Shown here: positions 58,909 to 64,000 of the stretch, piece after piece
Numbering within the stretch: the stretch's first letter is position 1
How the letters are laid out: every line of letters starts with the position of its first letter
Assembly: GCA_964639245.1 (NCBI GenBank)
Contig: CAZXCU010000005.1
Location: 1 to 64,000, forward strand
Reading direction: 5' to 3'
From: SB15 sp964639245
GTDB lineage: Bacteria; Chloroflexota; Anaerolineae; Aggregatilineales; J027
Length of the DNA stretch: 64,000 nucleotides
The notes under the pieces: model-generated
What the model saw: the letters and a program-made list of their open reading frames with translations, nothing else
Database searches by the model: none
What the model was told of the DNA's origin: nothing
Program-made: the position numbers and the translations under genes

Positions 58909-60329
58909 ACCACCCTCTCAATCTGTTCTATTAACTCCTCAGTGTTCAAATCGGGAAAGCGCTCCGTCAACGATTGCCGTATATTTGACCAATACTGGTA
59001 GGTTTTGGTACTGTCACCTTGCCGATGCAGGAGACCCTCTTTTATCATCCAAGTTGGCGGAGCATTGACCAGTGTAGACAGCGAATAGCCCAGATACCGC
59101 GCCAATTCTATCGTTGACAAGCGGGTATCTTCCCGTTTGGTCAAATATTTCAAAATTCTAAGATGGTGCGGTTTCTGACCCCGAATATCCGACAGCAACG
59201 TTTGGAATCGGCGCTGCTGGTAGTTGATTGCCCGCTTGGTCGCCAACGGCGTGCGATGCTCTTCTTCCCCTACCGACGCAGGTGACGAGGAAGTGTCATG
59301 CGGCGGTTCAGATTGGGAATACAGGTTGTGCATGAGTCCGATTTGCTCCTGTAGCTGCGCGTTATCTTGGGTGAGCATTTCAATCTGCGCCTTCAACTGT
59401 TCGATTTGTTTGCGTAGTTGCGCCCCTTCCTCTGGGTTGCCCGGCACTGGTTCAGCGGTCAGTATGTCACGCAGTTTGTCCAGCATGGCGGAATCAATCG
59501 GGCGCAATTCGGGAGTGGGCATACTTTCTAGTCCGGGGGTATAGCCAGCATGGAAGGTATGTTGTTTACGCACACAAACTACCGAGCGCTGCTCCCCCTG
59601 TAGCACCATCGCCTGCCCTGTTTCCAGTTGGCGAATTTCCCCATCTTTCACCGCCTTATCTGCGATGATGTCCTGATAGGCTTTGATGTCCAAGGGATGC
59701 CGAACACGATGCAGAAAATACAATTCCGCTTGAGTCAGCACATCCTTATTAATCTTCTGCGGGCGCTGCGAAATCATTACCAGACTCAAGCCCCGCTTGC
59801 GCCCCTCTGTGACCATTGCCGTGACAATATCATCCACCGGACTCCCGCCGGATTGCGGGATGTAGTTATGCGCCTCTTCCAAAAAGACAAAGTAGGGCGT
59901 GCGGAGATTACCCGCCAGTTCCCACGCCTGTTCTAAAAATTCAGAGAGGACATCAAAGCGGTCATCCCGCCGATACCCGCTTAAATCCAAAATCACCGGA
60001 ATACGCTGATTGAATGAAAATTCCGCCAGCGCCGCACCCTGTCCTGTGGCAAGCGGTACATCCACATGGGCAGACTTACCCGCCACCAACACTTGATATT
60101 TTTCTTTCAAACCAAAGAATTCTCCGGCGATGTCCACAATACACACGGGTAACCCAGCCGCCAACATTTCCTCAGCCAAGACGGTAGCGGTGTTGGATTT
60201 GCCACTCCCGCGAATGCCAAGAATGGCGATGCACTGCCCCAAGACATCCGGCAATTGAATAGTTAAGTTGTCTGCAATATTAAGCAGGCTCACGCATAGC
60301 CTCCTTGAACCAGTGGTGATGATTGTCAT
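58905..60329 (-). CDS. Phage HerA-like ATPase with coiled coil and winged helix
   Basis: 474 residues. ATPase: Walker A GIRGSGKSNT (38-47), Walker B YFVFLEEAHNYIP, sensor SQRPQKINKDVLTQ. A coiled coil (LRKQIEQLKAQIEMLTQDNA) and a Ser/Pro linker lead to a C-terminal winged-helix domain (ILKYLTKREDTRLSTIELARYLGYS). It lacks the N-terminal HAS-barrel of the host HerA-like protein. Probably a DNA translocase used in phage replication or host takeover. It overlaps the nucleotidyltransferase gene by 50 nt. Confidence 0.8.
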   Translation of the reverse strand: MTIITTGSRRLCVSLLNIADNLTIQLPDVLGQCIAILGIRGSGKSNTATVLAEEMLAAGLPVCIVDIAGEFFGLKEKYQVLVAGKSAHVDVPLATGQGAALAEFSFNQRIPVILDLSGYRRDDRFDVLSEFLEQAWELAGNLRTPYFVFLEEAHNYIPQSGGSPVDDIVTAMVTEGRKRGLSLVMISQRPQKINKDVLTQAELYFLHRVRHPLDIKAYQDIIADKAVKDGEIRQLETGQAMVLQGEQRSVVCVRKQHTFHAGYTPGLESMPTPELRPIDSAMLDKLRDILTAEPVPGNPEEGAQLRKQIEQLKAQIEMLTQDNAQLQEQIGLMHNLYSQSEPPHDTSSSPASVGEEEHRTPLATKRAINYQQRRFQTLLSDIRGQKPHHLRILKYLTKREDTRLSTIELARYLGYSLSTLVNAPPTWMIKEGLLHRQGDSTKTYQYWSNIRQSLTERFPDLNTEELIEQIERVV

Positions 60330-61071
60330 TAAACTCGTGCCAGTAGTGCTGCGGCGTGCGCTGGTGCGGTTCTATATAAGGAAGTCCGCACAGGTTAAAC
60401 AAGTCCATTTCTTCGCGGAGGGGCAGCCTTTCCCCAATCAGCCCCAAAACGGCATATCCGCCTTCAAATCTGAACGGCGCATCCTTGTGCTTGAGGGCAG
60501 TCATCAGCGCGGTATTGGCATCGTGCGGCCCCGTTCGTAGCCAATAGATGTAGCCCCAATTGTCGGGGGTTGTGACAAACACCTCAATTTTCATGCCCGC
60601 CCACATGAACCCGCGATATTTTGAGCCGTCCCACCGATACTGCGGTTTGCCGTCCTTGTGACCATACACCGCCTTTTCAATTTTGCCCTGTAGCAGCCGA
60701 TCATCCAGCAAATCCCACAACTCACGACCACGCGGAATGACCACAAGTTTAATATCTTTAATGGTGGACTTGCCCCGTCGGAGCGACCCCGCGACGGCAA
60801 TCCGTTCACAGGCAGGACGAAGATGCACCAGCAGCTTTTCTGCCCGTTCGCGGGCAAAGGCCAACGGCACCCGTCCATCGTTGTCTTTTTCATCGGCAGG
60901 CTTTGGGCGTGGCGTAATATAGCGGCGGGCCGTGGGTGGGTTGCTTTCTGCGCCCACCCACACGGGTTTGACTTGTAGACCCATCAGCCGCAAATCGGCT
61001 AGGGCTTCCCAATCAAACGATTTTTGCGGCAAGAACGAATGACGGCGGTACGGCGCATCTTGGTCAATCAT
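60280..61071 (-). CDS. Phage Pol-X-like nucleotidyltransferase
   Basis: 263 residues from the ATG at 61071 (GGGAG upstream; a longer frame lies inside the ASCH gene). The nucleotidyltransferase core is AGSLRRGKSTIKDIKLVVIP: the GS and first catalytic Asp106 are present, but the next position, usually Asp or Glu, is Lys108. A later strand (KIEVFVTTPDNWGYIYWLRT) has Glu at the third acidic position. Related phage proteins are annotated as DNA polymerase beta-like. Activity is uncertain. Confidence 0.7.
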   Translation of the reverse strand: MIDQDAPYRRHSFLPQKSFDWEALADLRLMGLQVKPVWVGAESNPPTARRYITPRPKPADEKDNDGRVPLAFARERAEKLLVHLRPACERIAVAGSLRRGKSTIKDIKLVVIPRGRELWDLLDDRLLQGKIEKAVYGHKDGKPQYRWDGSKYRGFMWAGMKIEVFVTTPDNWGYIYWLRTGPHDANTALMTALKHKDAPFRFEGGYAVLGLIGERLPLREEMDLFNLCGLPYIEPHQRTPQHYWHEFNDNHHHWFKEAMREPA

Positions 61072-61072
61072 C

Positions 61073-61498
61073 TTAAATCTCCCTGTCCCATTCCCAAAAC
61101 GACTGCTTTCCCTTTGCCGGAATCGGCGTGTTTTTTTGCACATTGGCGAGTCGCCATGCGTAGCGCTTGGGCGCAAAATTCCCAAAAGCAAGTTCGTGGT
61201 TACGGCCCATCATTTCTAATTTCAACGCCAGTTCATCGGCGCGGTAAATGGCGACCAGTTCCGCCACGGCAACGACGGCCCCAAAGGGCAGGTCGGAATA
61301 GGTACGGAAGCCAGCGCGAGTCAGGAGCGATAAAAACGGTTCGCTCTGGAACACCAGATTGTATTTGGCCTGTTTGTGAGCCGTCGCATGGATAGCGATT
61401 TGACCGCGATGTTGGGTTGTCCACCCGCGGGTCTCATATTCTTTCAGGCCGAGCGCGACCAGCGTCGCCCATGGTTGGTCTAGGCTAATTGCTTTCAT
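61073..61498 (-). CDS. ASCH-domain protein
   Basis: 141 residues. ISLDQPWATLVALGLKEYETRGW with GQIAIHAT is the ASCH signature (PUA-like fold that binds RNA or modified bases). Two nt separate its stop from the nucleotidyltransferase start. Phage ASCH proteins may act in nucleic-acid modification; the role is inferred. Confidence 0.8.
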   Translation of the reverse strand: MKAISLDQPWATLVALGLKEYETRGWTTQHRGQIAIHATAHKQAKYNLVFQSEPFLSLLTRAGFRTYSDLPFGAVVAVAELVAIYRADELALKLEMMGRNHELAFGNFAPKRYAWRLANVQKNTPIPAKGKQSFWEWDREI

Positions 61499-61518
61499 CG
61501 TGATACCCCGCCTTACCT

Positions 61519-61785
61519 CTAATCTGGATTTTCTTCCATCTCAATGAAGAATCGAACTTTTTCCATCATCGCATCAAAAACAGGCGTTCTAACGCTACCC
61601 GTTCTTGTGATGAAAATGTACTGAGTAGAATTGCGGGTTATTTCCAATGTCACCTGACCGCCAAATAAACGCTCACGGTCAAACCATCCAGTAGGGAATA
61701 TCCCATCTTGGGGTTTTTGCATCGGAGAACCACCCACAATATCCCCATTTTCCAATTCGATAACGTAGTGAACATGTCTAGCCAT
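61519..61785 (-). CDS. Small phage protein of unknown function
   Basis: 88 residues, beta-rich (VHYVIELENGDIVGGSP, LFGGQVTLEITRNSTQYIFI) with an acidic helix at the end. It shares its leader sequence with the small membrane gene upstream. Confidence 0.55.
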   Translation of the reverse strand: MARHVHYVIELENGDIVGGSPMQKPQDGIFPTGWFDRERLFGGQVTLEITRNSTQYIFITRTGSVRTPVFDAMMEKVRFFIEMEENPD

Positions 61786-61786
61786 T

Positions 61787-61950
61787 GGTAAATTCCTTCC
61801 CCGTGCTGAACGAAATTAATAAGGCCAAATCTTTGACCAGTCGGTGCAAAAAATGTAAGCCCACCACAAAAAGAGAATTGTTGGGAGTATCACGACTCCG
61901 CACGCAAATCCTAAGATAAAGTAGCCCATGGTCAATTCCTTCCCCGTGCC
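61787..61950 (-). repeat. Repeated 18-nt leader before two small genes
   Basis: GCACGGGGAAGGAATT followed by T/G-ACC-ATG occurs just before both the 88-residue gene and the 37-residue membrane gene, so each has the same strong GGAAGGA ribosome-binding site. Coordinates bracket both copies. Confidence 0.65.
61816..61929 (-). CDS. 37-residue single-pass membrane protein
   Basis: Starts MGYFILGFACGVVILPTILF and continues through FLWWAYIF to a short polar end. A GGAAGGA site lies at the right distance. One membrane helix; function unknown. Confidence 0.6.
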   Translation of the reverse strand: MGYFILGFACGVVILPTILFLWWAYIFCTDWSKIWPY

Positions 61951-61953
61951 TTA

Positions 61954-63069
61954 TCACTTCGCTGCAACATGGTCATGCGTGGCCTTTTCCCCCTTGGCCG
62001 TCATCAGCCAACGGCGAGCCACATCTACAAATTTTTTGCGGTCATCATATTCAAATGAATCCGGGTCAATCTCCGCATTCAGCCACGTAGCCAGATCCGC
62101 AAAAACCTCACGGTCAGACTTCCACTTCATCGGAGTCTTTTCGGGCAGCAGCTTGGGCAAATGCTCCGGGTCAATCGCCAGATCTGGATACTCCGGCGAT
62201 TGGGTGACGGCATCCACAAAATCCTTGCTGAAAAAATGAGGCACTGGATTTTTGCGATAGGCTTCTGCTTTCGCCCAATCCGCTGCCGTGGCCTGTGTTT
62301 TCTTTTTGGATGCTTCTATCGGCGGTGCAGCGTGCATTCGATAGGTCAACTCATCCATGAGGATGTTGTATTCGTGATACCACTGCGCTGCACAAGCCTC
62401 GTGCGGGTAGGTTCGCTTGGTGGGTTCCTCCCGATTCATAAATCCACGCTGATACCATCTTGCCAGCACCTCGGCGCAGGCTGCCCGGTAAGCAATATCG
62501 AAGGTCGTGTATTGGCTGAAATGCCCATCGGAGAATGTTTCTCGTTTGCGCCGCGGTGCGTGAACCAGTTCGATCTCCGTGCGGGTTGGCATCTGGGTAT
62601 CGCCGTAAATACTTTCCACAAAGTAGATCCCGCCCTGCATAATCCTTTTGACCTGATAAACCTCATTGCGGTAGAGAACCCACGCCCCTTCCTTGATGCT
62701 GGGATTCCGGGCATCCTCAATTTTGGCCTTCACCTGTTTGACAAGCTCGATGTCCAAATGCTGAAATCGGCGCAGCCAGTTCACTTCCCATGCCATCACA
62801 TGGCCTAACATCGGATGACGACGGACACCCCATCCCGAATACTCACCCTTCTTTTTGCTTGGAATGGCATGAAACAGCATATCGTCCAAAAGGGCTTTGT
62901 CGGCAGTCAGGAAGTACACGGGCAGCGCAGCTTCTTTCAACTGCAATTCGCTATAGCCTTTATTCCCCTGCTCTTGCATCCATGTGCAGGTGCGGTGCAT
63001 ATCAACGGCTAAGGTTGTCGACTGCACTTCGAGTTGTTGGGCGATGCCTGCGATTGTTTCCGGTGACAT
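61954..63069 (-). CDS. Phage protein with SH3/KOW-like insert, unknown function
   Basis: 371 residues. N-terminal helical part, a small beta segment (GAWVLYRNEVYQVKRIMQGG, GDTQMPTRTEIELV) that reads like an SH3/KOW barrel, and a helical C-terminus. A comparable insert occurs in the 557-residue protein at 30901. No family recognised. Confidence 0.6.
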   Translation of the reverse strand: MSPETIAGIAQQLEVQSTTLAVDMHRTCTWMQEQGNKGYSELQLKEAALPVYFLTADKALLDDMLFHAIPSKKKGEYSGWGVRRHPMLGHVMAWEVNWLRRFQHLDIELVKQVKAKIEDARNPSIKEGAWVLYRNEVYQVKRIMQGGIYFVESIYGDTQMPTRTEIELVHAPRRKRETFSDGHFSQYTTFDIAYRAACAEVLARWYQRGFMNREEPTKRTYPHEACAAQWYHEYNILMDELTYRMHAAPPIEASKKKTQATAADWAKAEAYRKNPVPHFFSKDFVDAVTQSPEYPDLAIDPEHLPKLLPEKTPMKWKSDREVFADLATWLNAEIDPDSFEYDDRKKFVDVARRWLMTAKGEKATHDHVAAK

Positions 63070-63080
63070 GGCGACTCTCC

Positions 63081-63380
63081 CTAAAACTCTTCGTCCTCGG
63101 CAACGGTTGCACGCTGGCTCAACAACCGCCCCTCTAACTCATAAATTGAAATCGGACGCGGACGATGGTAAGCCACATGCGCCCGCGCAATTTCTTCTGC
63201 ACAGGGCGAGATGGCATAGATAGCACTGCCGTTGTAGAACTTGGTATACCCCTTCAAATCATCCAACGACGGCACATCCACCCGAATAAACGCTGCCCCA
63301 CCAATGGTCTCCTCTGAGACCTCACCCGCGATTTTGTTGTGACCAAACAATTCAACAATTGCCCAAAACTTTTCCATCAT
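63081..63380 (-). CDS. Conserved phage protein (WAIVELFGH family)
   Basis: 99 residues from the ATG at 63380 (AGAGGAAAC upstream). EKFWAIVELFGHNKIAGEV, then FIRVDVP and FYNGSAIYAISPC, match a small protein family common in phages and mobile elements, of unknown function. Confidence 0.65.
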   Translation of the reverse strand: MMEKFWAIVELFGHNKIAGEVSEETIGGAAFIRVDVPSLDDLKGYTKFYNGSAIYAISPCAEEIARAHVAYHRPRPISIYELEGRLLSQRATVAEDEEF

Positions 63381-63567
63381 TTGTTTCCTCTGTAGGGTTG
63401 ACATCGAATAAAGGTAAGGTTGGCAAGGGAAACATCGCCAATTGCTTGAGTTCGTGGCGATAGCCGCAACTTGCACACACGAACACGGCTTTCCCTGTCT
63501 GAGCATGGCGCTTGTCTTTGACCACCTTCAGCAGTGCCAGCCCGCAATCAGGACATTTCCACGCCAT
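63352..63567 (-). CDS. Small zinc-ribbon phage protein
   Basis: 71 residues from an ATG that shares its A with the upstream TGA (TGATG). Two CxxC pairs (WKCPDCGL, FVCASCGY) form a zinc ribbon. A Pro/Leu tail follows. Confidence 0.65.
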   Translation of the reverse strand: MAWKCPDCGLALLKVVKDKRHAQTGKAVFVCASCGYRHELKQLAMFPLPTLPLFDVNPTEETNDGKVLGNC

Positions 63568-63980
63568 CAATAGACTCCCCACCGCTCTTTCATTTTGAGT
63601 TGGATTTCTAAGCAACCGTTTAGATGTGCTTCGAACGCTTGCCGGAATTGACTCACTTCCTTTTCGCCGTAAGTTTGCCAGTCCGCAAAGAGGCGATTTC
63701 CCATCTCATCGAGGCAGATTTCCATGTCGGCAATCAGGCGTAAAACAATTTCATGGGACGACGTATCTTCTGGTTCAGCAGGTGTGGCGGGTGAGTCTGG
63801 GAAAGTCACCGCTTCAACGCGGGCATAGTGTTCCAGAATGTTGCGGCGATGCGCTTCCAATTCCTCAACCCGCCGCGTGTCATTGGCAACCCGCGCATTG
63901 TGTAGCCGGATGTCTAGCTTTTCGAGCCGTTCATTCAAATAGGCCAGTTGGCGCTTCCGCTCCCCCATCGTGGTGGGCAT
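63567..63980 (-). CDS. Coiled-coil phage protein, possibly cut by the window edge
   Basis: 137 residues if it starts at 63980; the frame stays open to the edge, so the true start may lie beyond. N-terminal coiled coil (LAYLNERLEKLDIRLHNARV, RVEELEAHRRNILEHYARVE), Pro-rich hinge, helical C-terminus. No family recognised. Confidence 0.55.
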   Translation of the reverse strand: MPTTMGERKRQLAYLNERLEKLDIRLHNARVANDTRRVEELEAHRRNILEHYARVEAVTFPDSPATPAEPEDTSSHEIVLRLIADMEICLDEMGNRLFADWQTYGEKEVSQFRQAFEAHLNGCLEIQLKMKERWGVY

Positions 63981-64000
63981 CGGCTCAACGGGCGCAGCTG

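Overview
The window looks like chromosomal DNA of a Chloroflexota bacterium (Anaerolineae-like; inferred, no rRNA is present) whose right half is a tailed-phage genome. The taxonomic inference rests on many lipoproteins and secreted proteins with long Thr/Pro linkers, a soluble Ser/Thr kinase fused to a PQQ propeller next to a PP2C phosphatase, FHA and MglA-like GTPase genes, and the lack of any outer-membrane gene.

Positions 1-30.6 kb, host: secreted and envelope proteins (CAP domain, glycoside hydrolase-like, TolB-like propeller, M23 peptidase, SH3 lipoprotein, thioredoxin-fold, site-2 protease), housekeeping genes (fabI, asnS, hemW, universal stress protein, HerA-like ATPase, HD, GNAT and NYN proteins), and a compact seven-gene signalling operon (18.9-25.4 kb): kinase-PQQ, PP2C, J-domain/vWA, zinc ribbon-FHA, a 79-residue protein, an OmpR-type response regulator and a small GTPase. 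A tRNA-Trp gene with a good promoter lies at 28.5 kb, among two small HTH regulators and several strong RNA hairpins.

Positions 30.7-64 kb, phage: a rightward block (30.9-35.1 kb) begins at a strong promoter with a structured leader. It encodes a 557-residue protein, a ribbon-helix-helix-like protein and an actin-like (ParM-type) ATPase. A two-gene cargo module (35.4-36.4 kb) follows, with its own promoter and operator-like palindrome and bounded by 35-bp direct repeats. Everything from 36.5 kb to the right edge is leftward. Read in transcription order from the right edge it holds zinc-ribbon and unknown small genes, an ASCH protein, a Pol-X-like nucleotidyltransferase, a second HerA-like ATPase, small unknowns, small and large terminase, portal, MuF-like protein, scaffold, decoration protein, major capsid protein, connectors, tail tube, tail chaperones with a probable -1 frameshift, a 939-residue tape measure, tail-tip and fibre-like genes and small membrane proteins. 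The gene order is that of a siphovirus-like phage.

No integrase, replication initiator or recognisable endolysin occurs in the window, and the phage runs off the right edge. The actin/RHH pair suggests the element may carry its own segregation machinery, so a phage-plasmid state is worth testing against ordinary integration.
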